A stretch of DNA of 64,000 nucleotides, taken from NCBI RefSeq assembly GCF_020085105.1, contig NC_058062.1, positions 3,808,945 through 3,872,944 on the forward strand, given 5' to 3'. The stretch is from Siniperca chuatsi (taxonomy: Eukaryota; Chordata; Actinopteri; Centrarchiformes; Sinipercidae). Made by a program: the position numbers and the translations under genes. Under the pieces are notes generated by a model, which was not told where the DNA came from, ran no database searches, and was given only the letters and a program-made list of their open reading frames with translations. Of this stretch, positions 22,601 through 46,242 are shown piece after piece (the first letter of the stretch is position 1; each line of letters opens with the position of its first letter).

Positions 22601-23545
22601 CTCTGAACGTCTCACATGGTTTCATTTAAATAGCTGTTTGAGGCCCAAAGAATTAAAATGATCCAATATTTCACAAAAAAAAGCAAAGATTAAAAAACTG
22701 AATGTAAATTTGTGTATCAGAACTTTGTTTTTACTTTTGTCATCAGATTTGGTTGCCCACGCTGTGATTTTAAGTCCGTCCTGGGAGAGGGATCCCTCGT
22801 CTGTTGCTGAGTTTTTCTTTATCTGAATCGAGAGTCTAAGGACAAAGGGTGTCGTATGCTGACTAAATAAAACTTGACTTGACTTGGAAATTATCTGGTG
22901 ACCCCTTGGAGGGGCCCGACCCCTAGGTTGGGAACCACTGGACTAAACTACCTAACTGTATGTAAAGCAGTTAAAACTAGCTCCACCTCGAGCAGCTACA
23001 GCAGTAACATGCTGCCGTAACATTGATGCATCCGTATTAACAATCCAATAATGTCATATATAATTACCGATCATACAAGTCAGGCACAAATTAATCCGTT
23101 CGGTCATCTTTGTCTTTCCTGTTTCAGTACTGATATACTTACTACAGTTGGGTCTGAGGCGTTTGCCAAATCATCGGCAAGTTCTTCAAGTTTCTCCCAG
23201 CTTTTGCCACAGAGGATCAGCCTCGCCCCTCCTTTGTGAAACACACCTGCACATTCTTCATTGATAAATCAAAAAAAAAGTTAAACAAGACGTGAAATAA
23301 CTGTAAAATCGTGAATGTAAGTACTTTGCAGAGCAATTTTTTATTTGTTTTTGTCTTTAACAACAAAGCATGCTTATGTTACCTTTTCCAAGCCCGGATA
23401 AAGCATCGGTTATAACCACCACCTTATTGCGTACGGATGTTTTGGACAACAGACTGATAACCGCACCATAGAGGTAGAAAAATCCAGCGGTTAGCACGAC
23501 TACAAACGGCACCAGCAGAACTGTGGTGGTCCATACTGGGTCCAT
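18939..23545 (-). CDS. dhrs7c: Dehydrogenase/reductase SDR family member 7C (6 coding exons)
   Basis: Minus-strand coding exons are 23545-23383, 23255-23143, 22012-21802, 21719-21627, 20701-20546 and 19144-18939. All junctions are GT-AG and in phase, giving 313 residues, close to the 312 I recall for human DHRS7C (SRP-35). Known family role: a muscle sarcoplasmic-reticulum short-chain dehydrogenase using NAD and linked to retinol oxidation. Residues 8-29 form a membrane anchor. The cofactor turn is TDALSGLG (46-53), a variant of TGxxxGxG. ILNSSI (127-132) replaces the usual NNAG. S181, Y194 and K198 (YAASK) form the active site with canonical spacing. LRAEVEEYG and a hydrophobic FFPNVFFAVMAAG near the C-terminus match the family. 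A non-coding first exon and promoter are proposed at 25963-26122. An acceptor (TTTTTCAG) lies just upstream of the ATG. Confidence 0.95.
19290..19850. repeat. Dispersed repeat family A, copy 3, with internal AT array
   Basis: Located in dhrs7c intron 5. It contains ACTTGAGTATTTCCATTTGATG at the left, an (AT)n run at 19619-19649, and ACTTAAGTAAAATATCTCAATACTTCTTC at the right. The AT run splits what appears to be one element. Confidence 0.7.
19913..19943. repeat. AT dinucleotide microsatellite
   Basis: A nearly uninterrupted run of alternating AT within dhrs7c intron 5, just beyond the family A repeat. Confidence 0.85.
20985..21445 (+). repeat. Dispersed repeat family B, copy 3
   Basis: Lies in dhrs7c intron 4. 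Contains CATATTAGCATGCTAACATT, ACAAAGTACAGCTGAGGCTG and TTTCATGGCAATCCATCCAG. It aligns by eye with the copies at 1290 and 52560. Confidence 0.8.
22148..22940. mobile_element. hAT-like non-autonomous element with nested repeats
   Basis: The terminal inverted repeats are CAGTGGTTTCCAATC at 22148-22162 and GGTTGGGAACCACTG at the right end (12 of 15 matching). They resemble the CAGTGGTTCCCAACC ends of Charlie-type hAT elements. The flanking 8-mers GATTAAAT and GACTAAAC agree at 6 of 8 positions, as expected for an aged 8-bp target duplication. Inside lie a family A copy (about 22290-22480) and a fragment with GGGAGAGGGATCCCTCGTCT ending in a TTGACTTGACTTGG tail (about 22775-22886), which looks like the 3' end of a fish retroelement. 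No transposase frame is present. It lies in dhrs7c intron 2. Confidence 0.7.
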
Positions 23546-23641
23546 CTCCTGGAGGATATCCTGAAAAATGTTTTATTTTTATATTAAATATGCAGAATTG
23601 AAATAAAAAATATATATATTTGCACTTGAACAAAATATTAA

Positions 23642-24017
23642 ATAAATAGTTCAACCTTCTGGGAAATACGTTTATTCGCTTTCTTTTGGCTTTCTTAAGG
23701 CTTCAGCCAGCAGCCGGTTAGGTTGGTTTAGCTTAGCATAAAGACTGGAAATGGGGGAAACAGCTAGCCTGGCTCTGGGTAACAAAATCTACCTACCAGC
23801 ACCTCTAAAGCTTAATAACGTTAATGTTTTGTTACCTTTGGACAGAGCCAGGCTAGCTGTTTCCCCCTGTTTCCAGTCTTTGTGCTAAGCTACGCTAACT
23901 GGTTGCTGACTGTGGCCTCATATTTATCGTACAGACGTGAGAGCGGTATCAATCTTCTCATCTAAATCCCTGGAAGAAAACGAATAAGTATGTTTCCCAA
24001 AATATCGAACTATTCCT
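23642..24017. mobile_element. TTAA-flanked miniature element D, copy 1 (piggyBac-like)
   Basis: It is bounded by TTAA at 23638-23641 and 24018-24021. The ends are long inverted arms: GGGAAATACGTTTATTCGC at the left pairs with GAATAAGTATGTTTCCC at the right. Inner arms (TAGCCTGGCTCTG and CAGAGCCAGGCTA) are also inverted, so the whole element could fold into a hairpin. Two other copies (34455-34677, 59584-60046) are also flanked by TTAA. It sits between dhrs7c coding exon 1 and its proposed 5' exon. Confidence 0.75.
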
Positions 24018-24825
24018 TTAAAAAAACAGGATCAACAAAACCAGTGATAAACCACCAGTGTTGATGTTGTCATGAGGGGTCGTGGTTAGCTAGCAGGTTT
24101 TTGTTGTTAAAGCATGTTCAAAGATTTAAACATACTTTTTAGATGGAAGATGATTTCTCTGATGATGCAGATGAGATGGGATGGGATGTCAAAGACCATT
24201 TAGGATCTAGTGAACATGATTTACATGAAAAAGGAGCGTTTCATACCCAAAAGCTCTCCGGCTCCGTAACATTCGACTCCATCTCACCCTCTACAACCAT
24301 TTTTAAATCTAACTATTCTTACAGCTCTGAAATAAAAACAGAGAAGACATTTTTAACCATGTCCTTACATTAGTCATCAATAATGTCTCTATATGAGATT
24401 TGTGCCTACTGGAAATACATTACATTCAATATTTATACACATTATACAGACATGTAGTGCTTCATGAGGTAAAATCACATTTCCAAATCATAAAACTGAA
24501 ACTAAGATTCGACTGGGGAAAAAACACTTTTATTTGGAAATCTGCCATTTGACTGGATGTATCATATCAGGCTGGAGCGAACATGGTTGTTGAGCCTCCA
24601 CCACTTCCCTCCAGGCTGGTTTGGATTGTTTTGAGCTGCTAAAATCCAAGCATGTGAAACTTTTGCAAACATTATGGGTACGAAGCAGCATTCAAATCTT
24701 AAGGTTGAACTTTTAAATTCTGCTTTTTAACTTTTCAAACCGTAGATTAAACTTTCAAAACTTACTCTCAACCTTTCAGATCTTAGTTTCAGTTTCATGA
24801 TTTGTGAATGTGATTATATCTCATA

Positions 24826-25497
24826 GATGGATGCATTACTGAACAGGGCCTCTGGCCCCTATTTGAAGTGACTGTTAACATTTCTTGTTGGGAAATCAAT
24901 CAGACGACCACAAAGACATGCGAAACGACTACAAAGAGAAACAAAACAACTACAAAGAGACACAACGCGACCACAGAGAGACGCAAAATGGCAACAAAGA
25001 GAAACGAAACAACTACAAAGAGACACAACCACAAAGAGACACAACGCCACCACAAAAAGACACAAAACAACCACAAAGAGACGCAAAATGGCAACAAAGA
25101 GAGACAAAACAACTACAAAGAGACACAACACAACCACAAAGAGACACAACACAACCACAAAGAGACACAACGCCACCACAAAAAGACACAAAACAACCAC
25201 AAAGAGACGCAAAATGGCAACAAAGAGAAACAAAACAACTACAGAGACACAACACGACCACAAAGAGACGCAAAATGGCACGCAAAGAGAGACAAAACAA
25301 CTACAAAGAGACACAACACAACCAAAAAGAGACATAACACGACCACAAAGAGACACAATGCGTCCACAAAGAGACACAACGCGACCACAAAAAGACACAA
25401 TGCGACCACAAAGAGACGCAAAATGGCAACAAAGAGACACAAAGCTTGGGGGGCCTTTGTCTGTGCCCAGGGGCCCGTAGTCTCATAATCTGTCCAT
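24826..25497. mobile_element. Element E, long copy with expanded tandem array
   Basis: The ends resemble the copy at 13441-13759 (GCATTACTGAACAGGGCC at the left, GGCCCGTAGTCTCATAATCTGTCC at the right). Between about 24900 and 25440 are some 25 units of ACAAAGAGACACAACGCGACC type with variant ACGCAAAATGGCA units. Units are near 21 bases, a multiple of three, so several frames stay open on both strands (up to about 200 codons). Those frames are low-complexity by-products and not genes. It lies in the proposed 5' untranslated intron of dhrs7c. Confidence 0.85.
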
Positions 25498-25962
25498 GAC
25501 ATCATGGTGTTTGAGTTACAGAATATCTTTGATAATCAGCTTGCAGAGACAATCTTTCCTTTACATAAAGCATAATCTGTTAGAAACCACTTGACAAGGC
25601 CAGTTTTTTGTCATCAGATTATAAAGACCGGCACTAACATGGGAGTTTGAAGATAACCTTTTGGTTTAGGTTTACCAAGCCAAGCACCTGCTGTTTGTCC
25701 AAGAAGGGGCTTCTAAATATAAACTGCCCTAGAAATAGATACTGTATCTCTCACAGAGTACTAGCCACATTATTCCACAACAAATTCAAGAGCTGCATAA
25801 ACACAATCAAAAACTGAACAGGGATAAAGAAACTGAGCGCTTTTTATTCTGTGCAGCAACTGTCTTCAGTACAATTAAAGATAATAAATAAAATGAAAAT
25901 GTCACTGCACTTTGCACAGTGTCCTCAATATTGCAAGGAATGAATTAGCAGCCAACACTTAC

Positions 25963-26075
25963 TGCTTCTCAGGCCTCTGCAGGTGTTCTGCTCTCTGGAT
26001 TTATTCCACTCCTGAGGAGATGTAGCTGCACGCCTCAGCAGCTCACTCACAGAGCTCCTCCGACATGACAGTCGA
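25963..26075 (-). other. dhrs7c: Proposed non-coding first exon of dhrs7c
   Basis: On the minus strand this stretch ends in a strong donor (GAGAAGCA followed by GTAAGTG at 25962-25957). It lies about 30 bases downstream of a TATA-like box and would splice to the acceptor just before the dhrs7c ATG. A short upstream frame starts at 26066 (seven codons, then TGA at 26045-26043). The 5' boundary is only estimated from the TATA position. No transcript data were available. Confidence 0.5.
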
Positions 26076-26100
26076 CAGAGCAATACTTTGGGATTTGAGC

Positions 26101-26122
26101 TCTTTTAATAGCAGCACAGCTG
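26101..26122 (-). promoter_or_regulatory. Candidate dhrs7c promoter: TATA-like box and E-box
   Basis: The minus strand reads CAGCTG (E-box, 26122-26117) followed by TATTAAAAGA (26110-26101). CAGCTG is a MyoD-type E-box and DHRS7C is known as a striated-muscle gene, so a TATA plus E-box arrangement fits. The assignment rests on spacing to the proposed first exon and is inference. Confidence 0.45.
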
Positions 26123-26839
26123 AGTCAGTTATTTTCCATGTATGTTGTCAACATGTTATGTTTAGAATGACAGGCGGGGATGGGAGGGGGGCTGCTGGGT
26201 AAGGTGTTTCCATTGGCTGTGTTATGGCTTCCTTTAGGCGACATTTCTGATGTACTGTACATTGCAAAGAATACTTACAGTCATATAGTGCAAAACAGAT
26301 CCAATAATAGAAGCTAGCTTTATCAGAGTCATGCATTTTAAAGTGATCTATGGATTGAGTAGGCGTAGAGAGCAGTGGTGTTGAGGTCTTCAGGGTGAGA
26401 TGTGTTTCATTTGCAACTTTATTTTTATTTATATTTTCAGGCAAAAAGAGTGGGCTGACATGAGCAGCATAATACTTGCAAAGGAACACGGTCTTACAAT
26501 GACACACGTGATGGGTTACATCTTTTCTGCACATACATGTAGTTCATTTATTTTCACTATTTTACATATTGTTCACATCATACTCTAAAAGGTGAAGGTC
26601 AATTTGACAGTCCAATCGTCTTTTGTCCAGTAGCAGAGATTGTCATCTTGTGTCATAAGTTTATCCCAAATTTTGCCCATGTTTAGTGTAACAAAAGAGC
26701 AATTAACTTTAATTATTTCTTGAGCAATCTCTTGCAGGACAAAGCCAAAAGCCTCCCCAGGGGGTGCGCGGTGGAGTTCAAGGTGAAGCAAAGTTACTGC
26801 TTCAGGTGAATTTAAGTCAAAAATCGCACTCCTTCTCAG

Positions 26840-27085
26840 AGTCATAACTCAATCAAATCTTAACACACAGACATGAAACACATTGATATCATTCAGTGTG
26901 ACTTAAACTTCCTGAGGATATTGATATCTCTGATGTCCAATGCAAATAAACCTTCAGAACTTGCCTGAGAATCATCACGTTTTTAAGTTTTCTTCAGTAT
27001 CAAAGTAATCCAGTGATAGTTGTCTGTACATTTATAGGTACACTGAAAACAGGAACTGCTAATAGCTAATTCAGCATATTTTTAA
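26840..27085 (+). repeat. Dispersed repeat G, copy 1
   Basis: Shares AACTTGCCTGAGAATCATCA, TTTCTTCAGTATCAAAGTAA-like and AGCTAATTCAGCATA phrases, in the same order, with 33076-33385. The class is unknown. Confidence 0.7.
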
Positions 27086-27494
27086 TGGAGCTAATTTGAC
27101 AAAAAAACAGGGCATTATTTTGGCTTCCTCATATATCATTCCAATCATCCTCAGATGTCTCCAAGCCTGATTCTCTCTCCCATTTCTGTTTCTGTGCCCT
27201 AATTCACATGCTTACACTTTGATTTTGCCCAGAGGTCTAACTGTGTAACTAACCTGCATGTGCAGAGGTGCTCCATTTTAATTTTTTGGCCTGGCCCCAC
27301 AGCGTCTGTGCACGCCAATGGTAGAAACTAAGTAATTATAAATAGTTATGTTACTCTTTTACTAAGAATCTGTTCTTAAAACTCCATCAAATGTATTATG
27401 AACACATTTAGCATTTTGTCAGGTGTGTGTATTACTTAAAACCTTTAAACTGCTCTTAATCTGTCTTCTGTTCATCATAAATTAGCTGTAAGCA

Positions 27495-27985
27495 GGTGGT
27501 GGAAGAAGTACTTGGATCCTATACTTAAGTACAATTAGTTATGCCTCAATTTAAAAATGCTCTTTATTACAAGTAAAAGTCTTGCATTAAAAATTTTACT
27601 TAAGTAAAAGTACTGAAATACCATTATCCAAATGTACTTAAAGTATCATAATAGTACTCATTATGCAGAATGGCTCCTTTCAGAGTGCTTAATATTACAT
27701 TTATTATATTGCAGGATCATTATTACTAATACATTAACATGTAAGAAGCTTTTTATTATTGTAGCTAATTTTAACATCTTATAAAGAAAAGGAAGTCTCA
27801 TCTACAGCAACAGAATCTATTTTATATGTTTTTTATGTTTAATCTTAATCTCCAAAGTACCAAGTGACTATAGCTATCAGATAAATGTAGTGGAATAAAA
27901 AGTATAAAACGTAAAGTACCTTAAAAATTGTACTTAAGTACAGTACCTGAGTAAATGTACTTAGTTACGTTTCATCACTGATCAT
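27495..27985 (+). repeat. Dispersed repeat family A, copy 5
   Basis: Starts GGTGGTGGAAGAAGTACTTG and ends near TAGTTACGTTTCATCACTG, with many AAGTAAAAGTA-type phrases between. It appears to be one of the most complete copies in the window. Confidence 0.8.
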
Positions 27986-29099
27986 ACTTACATCATAGGT
28001 TGTTTTTTGTTTAATGTAGTACTTTGGGCTGCTTTTAAAGGAGAAATACAGTTTGTTAGTGTGAATCAGTAATTCTGCCTTTTTAAGTACTTTTCTCAAC
28101 TTGGCAAGAATACATTAAAAACTAAACCAAATTATATACCAAATGTTTATACCCACTAACTGCCAGGTGTAACTGTTAGCTAAGTCAACCAACTGGCAAA
28201 GCTAACGTTAGCTTGCTACTATACGACCTGTTTAAAGTGAAGTAGAAGATAATATGGAGTACGGTCGACATATAGGACCTCAAACTTGATAAATGCTGTT
28301 TAATAGTGATGTAAATATTACATTTCACAGAGATAACACAACATACCTCAAATTATGAATCTTTATGCCAATAAATTTAACTAAATGAGTAAATAACGTC
28401 AGTTAGCTTAGCATAATCAGACATTTCTCACTTATTCTAAACTGTATGAATACAACAGTGACTAACTTTGAAACACACATTTCTCCATGTATGCTGACAT
28501 AAATAAAACAAAGTAATATACATTTATAAAAGATATATCTTTTGCGCCTCTAAAACTAATTTTAATTAGCTTAAAACAATTTTTAATTAACTTAAATTAG
28601 ATTAAATAGTTATGCTAGCTTGTGTTGCTACAATGACTTCCTGTTTACATAGTTTATTGCTCTTGATTGGACAGTGCTATAGATGTTTCCTAGCAACCGT
28701 TTTACAGTTACTGAAGCCTTTACTAGCTAAGAGATTTTTTTTTCATTTTTACGATATAATCTGGTTTAGTAAATCGCTAGTTTGAAACTAGCTAGTAGTT
28801 ACTTTATGTTCCAACTTGGTAATGATTTTATGAATAGCTGCTGCAACACAATCCCGCTGATCATGTTTAATGTGTAAAGATATTAAAGGCTCGAAAATTC
28901 TGTCAATCAAGTTATAAAAATTAGACAGCGTGACCGGATGTTGACATAATCACAATAAAAGCATTTTGCCCTTTCAGTTCTTGTACAAACCGTATGCATG
29001 AATCTTTCTGTACAACAAAGCGGTTGTTCACTATTTAACTATTGTTTTTTGCAACTGGGTAAACACCACAAACTACAATGCTGAAAATTTTGTGTGGTA

Positions 29100-29101
<2 letters not shown>

Positions 29102-29145
<44 letters not shown>
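29102..29145. repeat. TG dinucleotide microsatellite
   Basis: About 21 uninterrupted TG units, upstream of u2af2. Confidence 0.95.
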
Positions 29146-29147
<2 letters not shown>

Positions 29148-29394
29148 TATACAAATTCCTCTCTATATTCATTTTCTCTCTTAAATCCAAAATCTTAAAA
29201 ATGTATCTTTTTTTTCTGAAAGCTAACAAAGTTTTTACAAAACATATTTGCATTAGCATTAGTATTATTTACAAGCTCTTCTTAAAAACAGTTATTATCT
29301 TTAATTGTGTACATATACATTTTATTTATACTACTACTTTTTCATGTATTAATTGTTTAATCCCATATAATTTCAGTTGGTATCCAGGTCCCAA

Positions 29395-29610
29395 TATTGG
29401 CTTACATTTTTATGAGTCAATTAGTCGAATAATCGATTAGCGAATTGACAGAAAATTAATCTGCAACTATTTTGATAATCGCTTCATCTTTTCAGTCATT
29501 TTTTAAGCAAAATTGCAAAACATTTTCTGGTTTTAGCTTCTCGGATGTGACAATTTGCTGTTTTTCTTTTTGCTGTCCGTGTGCATTTTCTGGCGCTTCA
29601 ACCAGAGACT
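29395..29610 (-). repeat. Dispersed repeat family C (CGATTAATCGATTAG type), copy 1
   Basis: Contains AATCGATTAGCGAATTGACA and AACTATTTTGATAATCG, followed by a GCTTCTCGGATGTGACAATT segment. Related copies are at 30675, 31565, 32330, 36830, 50480, 51255 and 53030. Confidence 0.75.
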
Positions 29611-29865
29611 GTCTAAACTGTCATATCTTCATTGTATTTTGTATTTAATTGTGTAACTGATGTGTGTAAATAACTTTAAAAAAGCTACGTGTGAGTAGTT
29701 TTATTTTGAAGGTTTCAACCGGACGTTGTGTGTTTATTGTTTCCGTCTTGACACCGGAGAGATTTGGTGGTTTTTGCTGCACTGACACAGCCGGCTGGTT
29801 GGGTTATCGTTCCCCTCAGACACGTCAGACTTGCTGTATTTTTATACAGCAATATAACCGGTATA

Positions 29866-41945
<12,080 letters not shown>

Positions 41946-44900
41946 AAGCACAGACGAGTCTTCACAGGAGCATCTCCTTCCTTCATCTGTTTATAAGCTC
42001 AGTTCAGGTTCAGTCGGTTTCTTTACTCCTCTGAATGTTGTGAACGTGTCCTTAGAGACTAGACCTGGAAAGGACTTGTTTTATTACATCTTCTACTTAA
42101 CAAACTGGACTGCAGTGTGTGTTTCTTCAGTACTGAATATCTAACTCCCAGCTTTAGCCTAATACTCACACAGTGAACTTATCTCATTCTGAATTTTAAA
42201 AAATACTCTAGTATCCATTACATTTGTAGTAGAATGAATGTGACATGTATCTTACCTAAACCCTAAACTAATACTGCCTGACAATGTCAGAGTAGCTGTC
42301 TATCAAATATGCACTATATGAGAAAAAAACAACAGTCAAATGTTTAGATTTCCCTCCTGAGCACAAACATTTATTTCGCTGTTTTAGATCTAGATTTTAA
42401 AAGTTTTTTGTGTGGCTATGAGAGAAAAAAAAAGTTTTATTTATTTATTGATTTATTTATTTTTCCAAAGTAATATTTTCCTCTACACATATATTAAATT
42501 TCCTTAAACATTTACAATGCTATTACCTGTACTGCTTACATAGACCAAACATTTTTTTTTGACAAAGGTGAAAATATACATTTTATCATTTTGTAAATAT
42601 GAAACATTAATGTCTAAAGATAAGAAGTATATTAAATTGGCCATGCATACTGGAAGCTACTTGAATTAGAAAATTATCTGAATAAAAAATTAATTGTCTT
42701 GGTTGAAATTTTTTTTATCAAACTTTTGGACTGTTGACTGTTTTTTAAACCCCTCCCCCCAAACAGCGATTGTCCAATCATAGCTTAGCAACCATAAAAA
42801 GGGCTGTAGTAAGACTTTTACAAAACCAAAACCAGAAGAGCAAAAGTGTAGAGAGCTGATTAAACTGTGTTTATCAGCTCGAATGTAAGCAAACATTAGC
42901 GTGTCTGGCTAACTAGCTTACTACCTACAGTAGCTAACTGAGCGTTACCTCCAAAGCCAAGGAGCATATCACTAATTGTAGTTAGTTTGTGGGGTTGCAG
43001 GTTTACGTTAGCCTAGCTAGCTGTCTAGTATTTCTCCGCTGTGTGGAAGCTGGTCCTGGATGCTATCAGGCTAACGTTAGCAGCTCTGCAGCCGCAGCCA
43101 ACGTTACCTGAGATAACGTTACGTTTACTAAATAGTCCTCATCACAGTGAAAACATACTGTTTGAAAATAATAACAAGCATGTAAGCTAACCAGCCAAGA
43201 GGGGTTATGTTAAAAGAAAATATTGTCTGATTTGACATTTTTCCTTATCATACTTGTAATTGTGGGACTAACTAAGCTAGCGCTACACTGCAATACAACA
43301 ACATCAATATTGTTTCTTTATTTCCATGTTTTCTACATGGATCATCAACTGGTGAGGATGCTGACTTTTTAGCCTGGGACCTGTTAGCTTCAGCCTCACA
43401 ACCTTAGCACAATATTATGTATCTAGCCATTAAGTGCATATTGAAGACCCCTTTTATGAGATTCTCATTTTAAGTCAGCTGGAGACAGCGTTTTTAACCA
43501 AATCATGGAGGATGGTTAATGTTATCTTAATTAGCTAGCTAGCTACAGCTGATAAAATCTGCCAGCAACACTGTTGTTGTTATTTCAGCCGGCAAAATCA
43601 ACGGCTAGAAATGAGAAGCTGCTTATGTTTACTTCTGTCTTAAATCAAGGACCCATTGTTTAAAAAATTACTATGAATTTCGACGGTAAATCTGCCACCG
43701 TTATCATTGTAAACCGTGTATGTGCTGCATGAGAACAGATATCTTAGCTGACATAGCAACAGCAACTAAGGGGGCGGGGCTTAATGAACAGTCACCATCT
43801 ACAATTTGTTGTTAAAATCAACAAAAATAAACAAAATCTAATATGTCTTCATGGTCTCGTTGAAAAAATAAATCAGATATGCACATGTGAAGAAATGCAC
43901 CGTTACTTTTTGTAGATAGCATACTGAATACATTTTTTAAAGCTTTATTCTTAGTGTGATGTTTTGTCGAATAAACTGTATTAAATTAAAGCATTAATTT
44001 GTTATGAAATAACTTTTATCTGCTTGAAAAATTGCAGGCACAAATACGAACTGTATCCAAACAAATTTGTCCGACATTGGGATGTGAGAGAATATGCATT
44101 TGGACCCCCCCCTTTGCACATAACAGTCTGCTCTGGTTCAACGTAAACAAATTGTATTTTAGTGTAATAAGTGGAACATATCAAACTATAATAAACAACC
44201 AGTGTATTTTATACATTTTTGGATGGCCAAAAATTTAAAAACATTTTTAGTTTGTACAATCTCTGTCACTGCCATTGCCTTGAATAAATGCTTGCAACCA
44301 CTGTCAGTCTGTCCGTGTGAGATTCATTTTTTCTGCATTATCTGTGACGTAAAGACATTGGATCAGTTATAAGTGACAATACAGATATTTATTGTTATTC
44401 TTATTGTTTTGTTTTTTTACAGAAGTCCCTCCATTGTCATTTTAGTGATAAATCAGTTGTATCTGTGTTAATATACACTGTGTTCAAACAAGATGAACCC
44501 TATCGCACCCATGTAATGCAATAAATGCTCTCCTGAATGTTTGTCCATTTACAAACTTGGTTGTAGATAAAATATTACACCACTGTCGCTGTCAGCTCTT
44601 TTATTGTGAAAGGTTTTACCGGATCAAGTGTCAAGAACGACGCAATACTCTCCCTTCACTTCCTGTTAATGCTTTCAAAATAAATAGTAAATGCATAAAA
44701 AAAATCTAGATGACTGTTTCAAACTTCTCTTTCTAAAGATGCCGTCCAACTAAATCTTATTTGCAAAAAAATAACATTTCTATTAATTGCTCTTTCTGTG
44801 GACTTGATTGTGAACTTTACACTTGTTCTTGATCTGTACTATGCTGCTATTTGGAAAGATTTCTGTTCATTTTTCATTACAATATAAAGATGTGCTGTTT

Positions 44901-45149
44901 TTATAATGTCTGCACTTCAGAACAGCAACTGTATATTAGTACAGATATTTTTAATGTCTTCCATACACAACACTAACCCTAACCTTTTCATTCTATAGAT
45001 TAATACATAACAAATGATAAGAGTGCATTAACATTAAAGTTCATCCAAATTGGAATCTGTATTAACAACAATAATAATAATAATAATGATGATGAACATT
45101 TCTCAAATGAAAATGCAACAGTACATTAAACCCATTCAGCACTCTACTA

Positions 45150-46155
45150 TGTAGAATCAGAATCAGAAATACTTTATTGATCCCAGAGGGGAAACTCTTT
45201 CGTTACAGCTGCTCACTGTCACGTCAGTGCACACAGGAGAATATATATAAGTATAAAAGCTAAAATAAGTGTAAGTACCAAAGTGGATTTAGAGGTTGAT
45301 AAGTATGTACGGTATAATACAATGTAATAATATAAGTAATAAGTAATAGTGCAATAATGAGTACTGACGTTAAGAGTAGCTTATTGAGATGATTATGAGA
45401 CGGTGGATATTGCACAGCAGTAATAGAAGTATGAATAAATATGAATAAATAGGGAATTTTAAACTGAAAACAGAGTATATTGCACAGGAGTATTAAACAG
45501 AGAATATTTACAATTATTTCAAGTATTGCAGAGATGTAATGATCCAATGTCCAGTTTAATGACTTAGGGTCATACAGACTGACTCTTAGAGGGAGGAGTT
45601 AAAGAGTCTGATGGCCACAGGCAGGAATGACATCCTTTGGCGCTCTGTGGTGCATTGTGGGAGGATGAGTCTTCCGCTGAAGGTGCTCCTTTGCTTGACC
45701 AGCACGTCATGGAGCGGGTGGGAGACACTGTCCAAGATGGCGTGTAGTTTGGCCAGCATCCTCCTCTCTGACACCACCGACAGAGAGTCCAGCTCCACCC
45801 CCACAATGCCACCGGCCTTACGGATCAGTTTGTTGAGTCTGTTGGCGTCTGCTACCTTTAGCCTGCTGCCCCAGCATGCAACAGCATACAGGATAGCACC
45901 GGCCACCACAGACTCATAAAACATCTTCAGCATTGTCCGGCAGATGTTGAAGGACCTCAGCCTCCTCAGAAAATAGAAGCGGCTCTGGCCCTTCCTGTAA
46001 ACAGCCTGAGTGTTCTTAGCCCAGTCCAGTTTATTGTCTAAGTGTACTCCCAGGTGCTTGTAGTCCTCTACAATGTCCACACTGACCCCCTGGATGGAAA
46101 CCGGGGTCACTGGTGCCTTGGCTCTTTGTAGATCTACAACCAGCTCCTTAGCCTA
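45150..46155 (-). mobile_element. 5'-truncated LINE with reverse-transcriptase C-terminal remnant
   Basis: On the minus strand an open frame (46110-45586, 174 residues) reads like the end of a non-LTR retrotransposon polymerase: DYKHLGVHLDNKLDW, then FYFLRRLRSFN, then YAVACWG. Downstream, the sequence reads GGGATCAATAAAGTATTTC followed by TTCTGATTCTGATTCT (to about 45153), a short-repeat 3' tail typical of L2/Rex-like fish LINEs. The catalytic part of the polymerase and the first frame are missing, so the copy is dead. The exact clade is uncertain. Confidence 0.8.
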
Positions 46156-46171
46156 GATCTAGTCACTGGTT

Positions 46172-46174
<3 letters not shown>

Positions 46175-46238
<64 letters not shown>
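46175..46238. repeat. (AT)32 microsatellite
   Basis: An uninterrupted alternating AT run of about 64 bases directly beyond the truncated end of the LINE fragment. Confidence 0.95.

Positions 46239-46242
<4 letters not shown>

Larger units (their letters stand above)
26123..29865. other. Intergenic region between the divergent dhrs7c and u2af2 genes
   Basis: Contains a dispersed segment at 26840-27085 that recurs in u2af2 intron 3, a family A repeat (27495-27985), a TG microsatellite (29102-29145) and a family C repeat (29395-29610). An unassigned 86-codon frame on the minus strand at 26585-26845 resembles no family I know. The u2af2 promoter should lie just left of 29866; no TATA or other clear motif was found there. 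Confidence 0.6.

Noticed and set aside
24859-25488. Long open frames on both strands (193 and 206 codons) rich in Thr/Lys/Gln or Cys/Val/Leu
   Set aside because: They are translations of a tandem array with units near 21 bases; low complexity, both strands open, and array inside a transposable element.
29078-29259. Frames crossing the TG microsatellite (Cys-Val or Thr-His runs)
   Set aside because: Dinucleotide repeat translation.
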